DNA of 64,000 nt, from contig NZ_CP073760.1 of the NCBI RefSeq assembly GCF_018399035.1, positions 2,670,001-2,734,000 on the forward strand. The letters are read 5' to 3'. Positions within the stretch are counted from its first letter, which is position 1; each line of letters opens with the position of its first letter. This document shows positions 48,324-59,937 of the stretch, piece by piece. The position numbers were made by a program, and so were the translations under genes. The stretch is from Thiocapsa sp. (GTDB lineage: Bacteria; Pseudomonadota; Gammaproteobacteria; Chromatiales; Chromatiaceae). The notes under the pieces were generated by a model. It did not search any database. It was given only the letters and a program-made list of their open reading frames with translations, and was not told where the DNA came from.

Positions 48324-49895
48324 ATGAGCCAGACCATCGAGAACATCAAGCCCAGCTATCCCTTGTTCAGGGATGCTGACTATGTCGACAACCTCGCGAA
48401 GAAGCGCGACGGCGTTGAGGAGCGCCACTCCGACGAGAAGATCGAAGAGGTCTTCCAATGGAGCACGACCAAGGAATACCAGGAGCTCAACTTCAAGCGC
48501 GAGGCACTGACCGTCAACCCGGCGAAGGCCTGTCAGCCGCTGGGCGCCGTCCTGTGCGCACTCGGATTCGAGAAGACCCTGCCCTACGTGCACGGCTCGC
48601 AGGGCTGTGTGGCCTATTTCCGCACCTACTTCAACCGTCACTTCAAGGAGCCGATCGCCTGCGTGTCCGACTCCATGACGGAAGACGCGGCTGTCTTCGG
48701 CGGCCAGAAGAACATGATGGACGGCCTGGAGAACGCCCGTGCGCTCTACAAGCCCGAGATGATCGCGGTCAGCACCACCTGCATGGCCGAGGTCATCGGT
48801 GACGACCTGAACGCCTTCATCGGCAACGCCAAGAAGGAAGGCTACATCCCGTCCGAGTTCCCGACCCCGTTCGCGCATACGCCGAGCTTTGTGGGCAGCC
48901 ACACGACCGGCTGGGACAACATGTTCGAAGGGATCATGCGCTACTTCACCATCAACGCCATGGACGACAAGGTCGTCGGCTCCAACGGCAAGATCAATCT
49001 GGTCCCGGGCTTCGAGACCTATCTCGGCAACTATCGCGTCATGCACCGCATGATGAAGGAGATGGGTGTCGACTACAGCCTGCTGTGCGACCCGACCGAG
49101 GTGCTCGACACCCCGGCCGACGGCGAGTACCGCATGTACGACGGCGGTACCAGCATCCCCGAGGTGAAGGACGCCCCGAACGCGATCGACACCCTGTTGC
49201 TGCAGCCCTGGCAGTTGCCGAAGACGCGCAAGTTCGCCGAGATCACCTGGAAGCAGCCGGTCAACCACATCAAGATCCCGATGGGCCTTGAGTGGACCGA
49301 CGAGTTCCTGATGAAGGTCTCGGAGCTGACCGGCAAGGCGATCCCCGAATCACTGACCAAGGAGCGTGGTCGTCTGGTCGACATGATGACCGACAGCCAC
49401 ACCTGGCTGCACGGCAAGAAGTTCGCGCTCTACGGGGATGCGGACTTCGTGCTCGGCATGACCAAGTTCCTGCTCGAGTTGGGTGCCGAGCCGACCCATG
49501 TCCTCTGCAACCACGCCAACAAGCGTTGGAAGAAAGAGGTGGAAGGCGTGCTCGCCTCCTCGCCCTACGGCAAGCAAAGCAAGGTCTACACCAGCTCGGA
49601 TCTGTGGCACTTCCGGTCGTTGTGCTTCACCGACAAGCCGGACTTCATGATCGGCAACAGCTACGGCAAGTTCATCCAGCGCGACACCCTGCACAAGGGC
49701 AAGGAGCATGAGGTCCCCTTGATCCGGATCGGCTTCCCGATCTTCGATCGGCACCATCTGCATCGCATGACCACCATGGGCTACGAGGGTGGCATGTACA
49801 TCCTCACGACCCTGGTCAACGCGGTCCTCGAGCGTCTGGACGACGAGACGCGCGAGATGGGCGTGACCGACTACAACTACGACCTGGTGCGATAG
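48324..49895 (+). CDS. nifK: nitrogenase molybdenum-iron protein beta chain
   Basis: 523 residues from ATG 48324 with Shine-Dalgarno AAGGAGA. The P-cluster cysteines lie in AKACQPLGAVLCALG (first), GSQGCVAYF and STTCMAEVIGDD. The N-terminal extension LFRDADYVDNLAKKRD and the C-terminal MGVTDYNYDLVR match the long Azotobacter-type beta chain. It assembles with NifD as an alpha2beta2 tetramer. Confidence 0.98.
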   Translation: MSQTIENIKPSYPLFRDADYVDNLAKKRDGVEERHSDEKIEEVFQWSTTKEYQELNFKREALTVNPAKACQPLGAVLCALGFEKTLPYVHGSQGCVAYFRTYFNRHFKEPIACVSDSMTEDAAVFGGQKNMMDGLENARALYKPEMIAVSTTCMAEVIGDDLNAFIGNAKKEGYIPSEFPTPFAHTPSFVGSHTTGWDNMFEGIMRYFTINAMDDKVVGSNGKINLVPGFETYLGNYRVMHRMMKEMGVDYSLLCDPTEVLDTPADGEYRMYDGGTSIPEVKDAPNAIDTLLLQPWQLPKTRKFAEITWKQPVNHIKIPMGLEWTDEFLMKVSELTGKAIPESLTKERGRLVDMMTDSHTWLHGKKFALYGDADFVLGMTKFLLELGAEPTHVLCNHANKRWKKEVEGVLASSPYGKQSKVYTSSDLWHFRSLCFTDKPDFMIGNSYGKFIQRDTLHKGKEHEVPLIRIGFPIFDRHHLHRMTTMGYEGGMYILTTLVNAVLERLDDETREMGVTDYNYDLVR

Positions 49896-49899
49896 CCTG

Positions 49900-49926
49900 C
49901 TCGGGCGGCGCGCGGCGCCGCCCGAG
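49900..49926. promoter_or_regulatory. strong GC hairpin after nifK
   Basis: Perfect 12-bp arms CTCGGGCGGCGC / GCGCCGCCCGAG with a GCG loop begin 4 bases after the nifK stop. With no T tract it may cap the stable nifHDK mRNA and reduce expression of nifT and later genes. Confidence 0.7.
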
Positions 49927-49975
49927 GGCTGAACGTTCGGCGCCCCTATTCAAGACGACGAGAGGCAATCCACTG

Positions 49976-50194
49976 ATGCCCAATGTGATGATTCGAAAAA
50001 ACGACGCGGGAGACCTGCTCTTCTATGTCGCAAAGAAGGACATGGAGGAGACGATCGCCTCCGTTGAGCTCGATAGCGCCGAACAATGGGGCGGAGAGGT
50101 GGAGCTGACCGACGGGTCGCGCTGGTATATCGACCCCATCAGCCCGCCCCCCGCATTTCCGACGACGCTGCGTTTTAAGCGCGGCGACGATTGA
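49976..50194 (+). CDS. nifT: NifT/FixU family protein
   Basis: 72 residues: MPNVMIRKNDAGDLLFYVAK, then KDMEETIASVE and GGEVELTDGSRWYI, the standard NifT pattern with the final PPPAFPTTLRFKR. It always follows nifK. The exact role is unknown and it is not essential in tested organisms. Confidence 0.95.
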   Translation: MPNVMIRKNDAGDLLFYVAKKDMEETIASVELDSAEQWGGEVELTDGSRWYIDPISPPPAFPTTLRFKRGDD

Positions 50195-50208
50195 TCAGGA
50201 GAATCGAC

Positions 50209-50409
50209 ATGGCCCTGAAAATTGTACGTGAGCTCTGCACCGCCTGCGGCGACTGCGAGCCTTTGTGCCCGACCCAATCCATCACGGCGTGGAAGGGTGT
50301 TTACCGGATCGACGCCGGCACTTGCAGCGAATGCGAGGGCGACGGCGAGCCAGGCGTGCCGCAGTGTCTCGATGCCTGTATGGAAGAGGACTGCATCGTC
50401 CCGGCTTAA
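50209..50409 (+). CDS. 2[4Fe-4S] ferredoxin of the nif cluster
   Basis: 66 residues from ATG 50209. Cluster 1 ligands: CTACGDCEPLCP. The second set, CSECEGDGEPGVPQCLDAC, has the longer spacing seen in Chromatium-type and NifJ/FdxN-associated ferredoxins. It starts 14 bases after nifT with a GGAGA site and probably donates electrons to nitrogenase or to cofactor assembly. Confidence 0.92.
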   Translation: MALKIVRELCTACGDCEPLCPTQSITAWKGVYRIDAGTCSECEGDGEPGVPQCLDACMEEDCIVPA

Positions 50410-50431
50410 ACCTCGCTTGGTGCGACAACAA

Positions 50432-50467
50432 CGTAGGATGGGTAGAGCACAGCGAAACCCATCCTCC
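50432..50467. repeat. GTAGGATGGGTAGAGC dispersed repeat, copy 1
   Basis: The unit CGTAGGATGGGTAGAGCACA followed by GCGAAACCCATCC is itself an imperfect palindrome. It is 22 bases after the ferredoxin gene and opposite in direction to the next two copies. Confidence 0.75.
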
Positions 50468-50538
50468 AAACTCCGGTGTCGGCAGGTCCGAACCCGATCG
50501 GTTCAGTGCTGCAGCTGATTTGTGAGTTTGGGTGGCGG

Positions 50539-50574
50539 GAGGATGGGTTTCGCTGTCGCTCTACCCATCCTACG
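50539..50574. repeat. GTAGGATGGGTAGAGC dispersed repeat, copy 2 (inverted)
   Basis: The reverse complement of copy 1 with one extra base in the middle. It lies in the roughly 300-base gap between the ferredoxin and the NafY-like gene. Confidence 0.75.
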
Positions 50575-50600
50575 GGTGATCGGCGGGTTGGGGTGGCTAG

Positions 50601-50634
50601 CGGATGGGTTTCGCTGTGCTCTACCCATCCTACG
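50601..50634. repeat. GTAGGATGGGTAGAGC dispersed repeat, copy 3 (inverted)
   Basis: Same orientation as copy 2. With copy 1 it could form alternative long stem-loops in the nif transcript. The rest of the gap up to 50707 holds no gene. Confidence 0.75.
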
Positions 50635-50707
50635 GTGGTCTGTGGCGCGGATGTGTTGTCTTATCGCTCACGGGCGGCTTCTTACGAACAAGGTTGAGTC
50701 CACTCCG

Positions 50708-51415
50708 ATGTCAAACGACACGCTTACCGACGATATCGCACTACGCATCGGCCTGGCCGCTCGCACCCTGCCCGATCCGGATCCGGCGCGTTTGATTCGC
50801 GTCCTCGCCGACGCGGTGGGGCTGCCCCCGACGGCGACCACGCTGGAGACGCTGCGGGTGAAGGATCTCAAGCAGGCCGCCGACGGCGAGTTGGCCGACC
50901 TGGATGTGGATCTGCTCAAGTCCATGCTGGCCATCCTCAAGGGCGAGACCGGTCAAACCATCGCCCCGGCGCCGCCGGTCGAGCCCTATGCCGAGGGCGA
51001 CATGCCGGGCTCGGTTCGGGTCGCCTGTGCGTCGAACGGCGGGGATGAGCTCGACGGGCACTTCGGGGCCGCGCGGCATTTCCTGGTCTACCAGGTGTCG
51101 GCCCACGAGATCCGTCTGATCGATGTGCGCGGGGTCGACGAGTCCGGCACGGTCGAGGACAAGAACGGCCAGCGCGCCGCCTTGATCGCCGATTGTCAGG
51201 TGCTCTATGTGGCCTCGATCGGCGGTCCGGCGGCGGCCAAGGTCGTAAAGACCGATATCCACCCCATCAAGGACGCGGCCGGTGGAAGCGCGCGCGAGCG
51301 CATGGTGGCCCTGCAGCGCATCCTCGGCGAGAAGGCCCCGCCCTGGCTCGCCAAGGCGATGGGCCAAACGCCGGAGCAGCGGGTCAGGTTCGCCCGCTCG
51401 CAGGACGCCGCATGA
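50708..51415 (+). CDS. NafY/NifY-like FeMo-cofactor-binding protein
   Basis: 235 residues from ATG 50708. Residues about 1-85 form a helical domain like the N-terminus of NafY. Residues about 105-215 are a NifX/NifB-C type dinitrogenase cofactor domain: SVRVACASNGGDELDGHFGA, HFLVYQVSAHEIRLIDVR, CQVLYVASIGGPAAAKVVKT. The conserved His of the DGHFG turn, used to bind FeMo-cofactor in this family, is present. It likely carries cofactor to apo-NifDK. The frame is open upstream, but that part covers the repeats. Confidence 0.88.
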   Translation: MSNDTLTDDIALRIGLAARTLPDPDPARLIRVLADAVGLPPTATTLETLRVKDLKQAADGELADLDVDLLKSMLAILKGETGQTIAPAPPVEPYAEGDMPGSVRVACASNGGDELDGHFGAARHFLVYQVSAHEIRLIDVRGVDESGTVEDKNGQRAALIADCQVLYVASIGGPAAAKVVKTDIHPIKDAAGGSARERMVALQRILGEKAPPWLAKAMGQTPEQRVRFARSQDAA

Positions 51416-51681
51416 TCGCGGCGGAGCGTCTCGACCAGATCACGGAGGTGGTGCGCCGTGCGGGTCTCAACGCGGAGACCATCGCCGCCTTGCGCGAGGC
51501 CTTCGCGGATGTCCACTTCACCCATTGCAACGATGAGGACATCGGCGTCGGCAGACCGGTGCGCAGCGCCGACGGCTTCAACCTCTATCTGGTCGACGGA
51601 CGAGAGCACTGTCTCGTCTTGACCGACGATCCGGCGAACGCGACCGGCGTCGTCCTGGCAGCGGTCGAAGAGGAGGATTGA
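51412..51681 (+). CDS. small nif-associated protein (DUF6129-like)
   Basis: 89 residues from ATG 51412, which overlaps the NafY-like stop (ATGA), so it is translationally coupled. It reads LDQITEVVRRAGLNAETIAA, then FADVHFTHCNDEDIGVGRPV and VLTDDPANATGVVLAAVEE. I recall this as a small family found beside nif genes, but the name is uncertain and no function is known. It is acidic and soluble. Confidence 0.75.
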   Translation: MIAAERLDQITEVVRRAGLNAETIAALREAFADVHFTHCNDEDIGVGRPVRSADGFNLYLVDGREHCLVLTDDPANATGVVLAAVEEED

Positions 51682-52037
51682 CCGACCCGATGCCGGGCGG
51701 CATGCTCCTCGTATCAGGTTGATCGGACTCGGATCGGCAGATCATCGGCAAGCGATCAAAAACCTGCTGCAAGCGATACAAGACGGACAAAGCCTGTAAG
51801 AAATGTCCGCGAAAACACTTGAGGTCCTAGCCGGGAGACGCCCGGACACCCGCCCGCTCCTTGCACGGCGCCGAACGCCTTCGCGCCGCGCCGCCTTGTC
51901 TTCTTCAGTGTTAGAATCCGCGCGCTCCGGGCCGGACCTCATCTTGCCGGTGACGATGGTGTCCAAACCCGAATCGATCCTCACGACATGCTGTATATTT
52001 CGCCCGGCTTGGGCGACTAATCTGGTGGAGAAGCCCC
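51682..52037. other. 356-base non-coding gap within the nif block
   Basis: No gene seen on either strand. No -24/-12 promoter or strong terminator was found by eye. It probably contains the promoter of the 52038 gene. Confidence 0.5.
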
Positions 52038-52358
52038 ATGAAATGCGCAATGTTGGTGACCGGCAACGGTCCGATCGTGATCGTCACCTCGTACGACTCG
52101 CTCGAGAACCTCGACCTGCTGGAGCGTCTGAAGGATAAAGGCATCCCGAAATTCCTCGCCTACGAGATCCCGATGGAGCTGGCCCAAGAGCGCTACAAGG
52201 GCCATTTCGAGAAGGTCATGAACGGGTTTACCGAGTCGGACAGCCTCCGAGTGCTCGACCACAACGGACATCGCGCCTTCAATCTCTTCACTTGGGCGGA
52301 GCTCGGCACCCCGCTCGCTCACGAAAGCCCGCTGGACGATCTCTACCACCACCACTGA
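52038..52358 (+). CDS. conserved small protein of unknown function
   Basis: 106 residues starting MKCAMLVTGNGPIVIVTSYD, then LLERLKDKGIPKFLAYEIPM and LRVLDHNGHRAFNLFTWAEL, ending in a His-rich DDLYHHH. It has the look of a compact alpha/beta protein without catalytic motifs I know. The ATG is preceded by GGTGGAGAAGCC. Placed between the nif genes and hppA, it may be nif-related, but that is only position. The stop TGA begins an inverted-repeat element. Confidence 0.75.
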   Translation: MKCAMLVTGNGPIVIVTSYDSLENLDLLERLKDKGIPKFLAYEIPMELAQERYKGHFEKVMNGFTESDSLRVLDHNGHRAFNLFTWAELGTPLAHESPLDDLYHHH

Positions 52359-52485
52359 GGCGATGTCCGGGAATCCGTATCCCGACTGCATATGGCTGCA
52401 AGACTGTAGGGGCGACTGTAGGGGCGACTTAAGTCGCCCCTACAGTCGCCCCACAGCGTGGTCGTTCCCTTCCAGGAAATCACCT
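52358..52485. repeat. MITE-like element with AGGCGATGTCCGGGAA ends and 44-bp palindrome
   Basis: Inverted ends AGGCGATGTCCGGGAA and TTCCAGGAAATCACCT (13 of 16 match) enclose a perfect 44-base palindrome at 52409-52452 made of GGGGCGACTGTA and GGGGCGACTT units. A second element with the same ends lies at 59709-59813. The first base is the last base of the stop codon of the 52038 gene. The palindrome may also act as a terminator between this gene and the convergent hppA. Confidence 0.8.
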
Positions 52486-52507
52486 GGTCAGCTCTCCCGC
52501 AGCGGGG

Positions 52508-54706
<2,199 letters not shown>

Positions 54707-54804
54707 GGGTATTCCAATGGACGTGGGAGGCCAAAAGAACCCGACGCCGGAGATGCGCCGGGCAGGACCTGAGTCCGGGACTCAGGAGGATCGAGGACCG
54801 CGGG

Positions 54805-55584
54805 TCACTCGAGCCCGGTCACCTGGGCCGAGCGCCACCAGCCCCGATGACGGTTCTCGAGCGCGTCGAGATCCGGGAAGCGGTAGAAGGCAAAGTCGGT
54901 CTGATCGCCGACGTAGAAACCGCCTTTAACCATGCGGTAGAGCACGCCTTCCTTGACCTGTTTCAACACCAGCTTGCTCGGTTTGGTGTCGTTGTGTTTG
55001 AGCTCGTAGAGCACGTCGCGCAGATGGGCGAGGTTCGGATAGGGGAGATCGTCGGCCGCGCCGTTCTCGGGGTCGGTCGCAAGGTCGCCGAGACGCAGCT
55101 CGGAGAAAACCAGGCGTGGCACGTGGACCGGGTGCGACGGATCCGTAATGGCGTCGCAGAACTCGTGCGGCTCCGAACGGCTGGCGACCATCGGGGTAAT
55201 GGGACAAAACTCTTGATAGAGATGCAGGCGACCGCCGGGCTCGGGGAGATAGACCGAACGCGGCAGCTCGAGCGTCTTGCCGTCGTTCGTCACGAGATAG
55301 AGGCTACCGAGCGCGGAGACCGGGATCCGCGACAAGACGCGATAGATCGAGAGATAGACCGAGCGTTTCGGGGCACCGTCCGGCTGGGTGATGCAACGCT
55401 CCTCAATCAGATGGAAGGGGAAATCATCGGAGCGGAACGCCGGGTCGACCTCGAAAAAGATCGCCTCGCCTTTCACGTGAGCTTTGGATCCGACCGCGTA
55501 ATAGCTGCCGAAAGCCTCCGGCTCGAGCATCGACGCGATCAGCGCCTGCGGGATCAGGGACAGATACAGATGCTTTTCAGCCAT
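54805..55584 (-). CDS. conserved protein of unknown function upstream of hppA
   Basis: 259 residues from ATG 55584 (MAEKHLYLSLIPQALIASML). Features: FGSYYAVGSKAHVKGEAIFF, LSIYRVLSRIPVSALGSLYL, LYQEFCPITPMVASR, YELKHNDTKPSKLVLKQVKE, GWWRSAQVTGLE. No signal peptide or membrane helix is clear, and no known motif. An upstream ATG at 55638 adds residues of doubtful value. It runs in the same direction as hppA, about 100 bases before it. Well-formed codon use suggests a real gene. Confidence 0.75.
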   Translation of the reverse strand: MAEKHLYLSLIPQALIASMLEPEAFGSYYAVGSKAHVKGEAIFFEVDPAFRSDDFPFHLIEERCITQPDGAPKRSVYLSIYRVLSRIPVSALGSLYLVTNDGKTLELPRSVYLPEPGGRLHLYQEFCPITPMVASRSEPHEFCDAITDPSHPVHVPRLVFSELRLGDLATDPENGAADDLPYPNLAHLRDVLYELKHNDTKPSKLVLKQVKEGVLYRMVKGGFYVGDQTDFAFYRFPDLDALENRHRGWWRSAQVTGLE

Positions 55585-55910
55585 GCCGAGCCTCGCCGTG
55601 ATGTGCCCGGATGTCCGAACGGACCCGGTTGTTCTCAATTATCACCATAAATGCAGTCGATGTGGAGAGCAGATCAGGAAGAGATATCACGGAGCAACAG
55701 GGATCGGACGACGCACGGGTGTAGACGTGGTCGGATCGAAACAGCGACAGAAAATAGCCGAAAAGCGAGGGATGTTCGGAGCGGCGATCGGTCGAGAATG
55801 CCGAGAGCACGCGAGGACAGGTCACGTGGAAGGTGGGTTGGATACGTCCCTGTATCCGAATCGACACGGGCCTCGGTCTTTGCCGAGACCCTTCGACGAC
55901 TCAGTCGTCC

Positions 55911-56327
55911 TTATTGAGCGGGAGCCGCCGGAGGGGCCATCATCGGGGCAGGCATGCCGCCGTAGGGTGCGCCGTAGCCGGGCCCACCGTACGGAGCACC
56001 GTAGCCGGGCGCGCCGTAAGGGGCACCATAGCCGTAAGGCGCGCCGTAGCCGTGCTGCTCGCCGTAGCCGTAACCGCGACCGTAGCCACGGCCCTGACCA
56101 CGCCCGTAGGAGCGACCGCTCCCGCTCATGTTCATGTTGAAGTCGCCGGTGCCGTCACCGAACATGTCGCCGAAGTTGTCCATCATGCCGCTGCCGTAGC
56201 CGGGGCCACCGCCGTAGCCGCCGGGACCGCCGTAACCCGGGCCACCCCACCAGGCGCTGGCCGAGAAGGAGGCACCGGCCAGAGCGACAACGGCTGCGAG
56301 TCCTGCAAACTTAATCGTTTTATTCAT
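55911..56327 (-). CDS. sulfur globule envelope protein
   Basis: 138 residues. A Sec signal peptide ([20 protein letters not shown], cleavage after FSASA) is followed by a mature protein almost wholly of Gly, Tyr, Pro and Ala: [16 protein letters not shown], a short [15 protein letters not shown] linker, [14 protein letters not shown], then GYGAPYG repeats. This composition is that of the Sgp proteins coating periplasmic sulfur globules in Chromatiaceae. It is longer than the Allochromatium proteins (about 100 residues), by added GYGAPYG units. It is a strong lineage marker. The assignment is by composition and signal peptide, not an active site. Confidence 0.85.
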   Translation of the reverse strand: MNKTIKFAGLAAVVALAGASFSASAWWGGPGYGGPGGYGGGPGYGSGMMDNFGDMFGDGTGDFNMNMSGSGRSYGRGQGRGYGRGYGYGEQHGYGAPYGYGAPYGAPGYGAPYGGPGYGAPYGGMPAPMMAPPAAPAQ

Positions 56328-56932
56328 ATTCGCCCTACCTCTGATCAGGAAACGTTGAGCGCGGGCGTGCCCGCAGTGGGGTCTCCGAAGCCGGGGATCG
56401 TGTGGTCTCCGACTGCGGGCGTGATGCGGAGCCTGCGGTCGAACCCTGTCGGGCTCGGGCCAGGCCCCGAAGTGGACCGTACGAAGGCGCAAACACCCCA
56501 CCGGCGATTTGCCGTGTTGCACAAATCCGGGCAGAAGGGGAAGTTGCGGGCTCGACTGCCCATCGGAGTAACGGCTAAACCCTGCGAAGAAACCGGGGCC
56601 GCGCATTACCGTTAGAAGCAGGGCGAGTATAGGCGTCGATGGCGTACGGACGCAACGGATTAAACAGCACCCTGCGGGTCAACCAAGCCCTGATCAGGTC
56701 CGCCGAGCGATGCCGGAGAGCTCGTCCTTCAACGAAACCGAGCCGACGCCGAGGACGGCATTCGAGCTGAAACAGGGGATTCCATCGCAAGAACGACTCA
56801 TGTCGCGGCCGGGACCGCGACATGAGTCCAAGCGACAAACCTTATTTACTCCGTTGGTTAAAGTGGCGCCTGACTAGAAAGAATCTTCCGCCAGGCTCAC
56901 GGAATGAGCCTCCGATCGCGCTTCGATGAGGC
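56328..56932. other. 605-base gap upstream of the sulfur globule gene with a 14-bp hairpin
   Basis: No gene seen. A perfect hairpin lies at 56795-56828 (GACTCATGTCGCGG / CCGCGACATGAGTC, loop CCGGGA); it may serve the 3' end of the metF transcript. The part next to the sgp gene should hold its promoter and leader. Confidence 0.6.
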
Positions 56933-57796
56933 TCAGACGGGGAGCGGAAGTGCGAGATCCTTCCAAAGCCGCAGCGTCGGACCCGACTGGTTCATCGTAT
57001 AGAAGTGCAGACCCGGCGCACCGCCGTCGATCAGGCGACGGCAGAGGTTGAGCACGACCTCATGCCCGAAGGCACGCAGACTCTCCACGTCGTCGCCGTA
57101 GCCTTCGAGTCGGCGCCGTACCCAGCGCGGGATCTCGGCACCGCAGGCGTCGGAGAAGCGCGCGAGCTGCGTGAAATTGGTGATGGGCATGATGCCGGGA
57201 ATAATCGGCAGGGTGACGCCGACCCGGTTGGCGCTCTCGACGAAGGCGAAGTAGGCATCCGGGTTGTAGAAATACTGGGTGATGGCGGTATCCGCACCGG
57301 CCTCGACCTTACGCTTGAAGTTGTCGAGATCGCGCTCGGGACTCCCGGATTGCGGGTGATACTCGGGATAGGCCGCGACCTCGATCTTGAAGGTATCCCC
57401 GAATTCGTCGCGGATGAAGGTGACGAGCTCGTTGGCATAACGGAAATCACCACCGGTGCCTCCGCCCATGCCGGACGGAAGATCCCCTCGCAAGGCCACC
57501 AGACGTCGGATCCCCTGCTCGCGGTAACGACCGACGATCTCGCGGATCTCGGCCCGTGCCGAGCCGACACAGGCAATGTGCGGGGCGGTCTCGATGTCGT
57601 GCCTACGCAGCCAGTCGACGGTCTCGAAGGTGCGCTCGCGCGTCGATCCTCCGGCCCCGTAGGTCACCGAAAAGTAGCCCGGCGAGACGCTGTTGAGCTG
57701 TGCGATCTCGAGCTTGAGCTTCTCCATCCCTTCCGGGGTCTTGGGCGGGAAGAGCTCGACGCTGTAGGTCGGGGTTTGCTGTGATACGGGCGGCAT
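56933..57796 (-). CDS. metF: 5,10-methylenetetrahydrofolate reductase
   Basis: 287 residues from ATG 57796 (MPPVSQQTPTYSVELFPPKT). An FAD TIM-barrel enzyme that makes 5-methyl-THF for methionine synthesis. The catalytic Glu lies in SVELFPPKTPEG. VTYGAGGSTRERT, HIACVGSARAEI, LRGDLPSG and the QYFYNPDAYFAFVE region are all present. It is close to ahcY and metK, forming a methyl-cycle neighbourhood. Four GCCTCCR direct repeats (57806-57836) lie just upstream. Confidence 0.95.
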   Translation of the reverse strand: MPPVSQQTPTYSVELFPPKTPEGMEKLKLEIAQLNSVSPGYFSVTYGAGGSTRERTFETVDWLRRHDIETAPHIACVGSARAEIREIVGRYREQGIRRLVALRGDLPSGMGGGTGGDFRYANELVTFIRDEFGDTFKIEVAAYPEYHPQSGSPERDLDNFKRKVEAGADTAITQYFYNPDAYFAFVESANRVGVTLPIIPGIMPITNFTQLARFSDACGAEIPRWVRRRLEGYGDDVESLRAFGHEVVLNLCRRLIDGGAPGLHFYTMNQSGPTLRLWKDLALPLPV

Positions 57797-58094
57797 GGCG
57801 TTAGAGCCTCCGGCCTCCGGCCTCCAGCCTCCAGCGCGGCTCACGACACGCGATCAGTGGCTTCGATCCGGCGGCGAATGGGTTGGGATGCGCAGCGCCG
57901 CGCACGGCGTCGAGCGCCGACCGGGCGCTCCGCGCCGGTAGCGCGAAGTGCTCGACATAGGCGTGACCCCGGCGAGCGGTGTCATGAGCAGATCCAGGCG
58001 GAGTCGCCGACAGGCACCATCGCCGTCTTCGATTCACCGGGCACGAACCCGAAGCGGATGAAGACGGCGCAATCCAAGTCTCTTCTTCAAAAAC

Positions 58095-58180
58095 TTAAAC
58101 CGCGCCGACTCCAACGCCTCAAAGTGCCCGCGAGGCCGCGAAACCCGCAAACCTCGCTGGATCAAAACAACGAGCGCGGT

Positions 58181-58183
<3 letters not shown>
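58095..58183. repeat. MITE-like element with TTAAACCGCG ends, overlapping the ahcY stop
   Basis: An 89-base element from TTAAACCGCGCCGACTCCA to GAGCGCGGTTTAA. Its left 19 bases repeat those of the element at 2604, 55 kb away. The final TTAA contains the minus-strand TAA stop of ahcY (58181-58183). Confidence 0.78.
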
Positions 58184-59587
<1,404 letters not shown>

Positions 59588-59607
59588 GGTTATCAGCTCC
59601 TGATGAA

Positions 59608-59696
59608 ACGTGAGTGAGCGCCGTTGTCGTGTCGACCCCGCCGCCGAGCCTGGCCAGGGCTCCGATGGCCCGGGTCGCAACGCTCCTCGGCGGCGA
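59608..59696 (-). ncRNA. SAH riboswitch upstream of ahcY
   Basis: On the minus strand the leader reads CGCCGAGGAGCGTTGCGACC, then a variable hairpin, GGCCAGGCTCGGC, and AACGGCGCTCAC. GCCGAG pairs with CTCGGC, and the GAGCG/CGCTC pseudoknot-like pairing is present. These are the conserved blocks of the SAH-responsive riboswitch, which turns on SAH recycling genes. It ends about 20 bases before the ahcY ATG, consistent with control of translation or early termination. Confidence 0.9.
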
Positions 59697-59708
59697 GGTG
59701 TTTTGTTA

Positions 59709-59813
59709 AGGTGATTTCCGGGAAAGCATAGACCAACATGTAGGGGCGGCTTTAGTCGCCCGGTAAGCATTGGCAACACGCACGGCCGGGATGATCATTC
59801 CCGGAAATCGCCT
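59709..59813. repeat. MITE-like element with AGGTGATTTCCGGGAA ends
   Basis: Inverted ends AGGTGATTTCCGGGAA and TTCCCGGAAATCGCCT match at 15 of 16 positions. Inside is TGTAGGGGCGGCTTTAGTCG, related to the palindrome of the copy at 52358. It lies between metK and the SAH riboswitch. Confidence 0.8.
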
Positions 59814-59859
59814 AAGGGTTCGGGGTCCGGGGTCCGGGGTTACTTGACCCTGCTCCCTA

Positions 59860-59935
59860 AACGCTAATCCCTGCATACAGAACCCTAATCCCTGAACCCT
59901 AATCCCTGAACCCTAATCCCTGCACCCTGAACCCT
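59860..59935. repeat. tandem CCCTAATCCCTGAA repeat after metK
   Basis: About four to five imperfect units of AACCCTAATCCCTG lie directly before the end of metK, next to a small GGGGTCC repeat (59820-59840). It resembles telomeric repeats by chance; here it is an intergenic minisatellite, possibly able to vary by slippage. Confidence 0.75.
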
Positions 59936-59937
59936 CT

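Noticed and set aside
59860-59935. Telomere-like CCCTAA repeats suggesting a chromosome or linear replicon end
   Set aside because: Only a few imperfect units between two intact housekeeping genes; an ordinary minisatellite is the simpler view.
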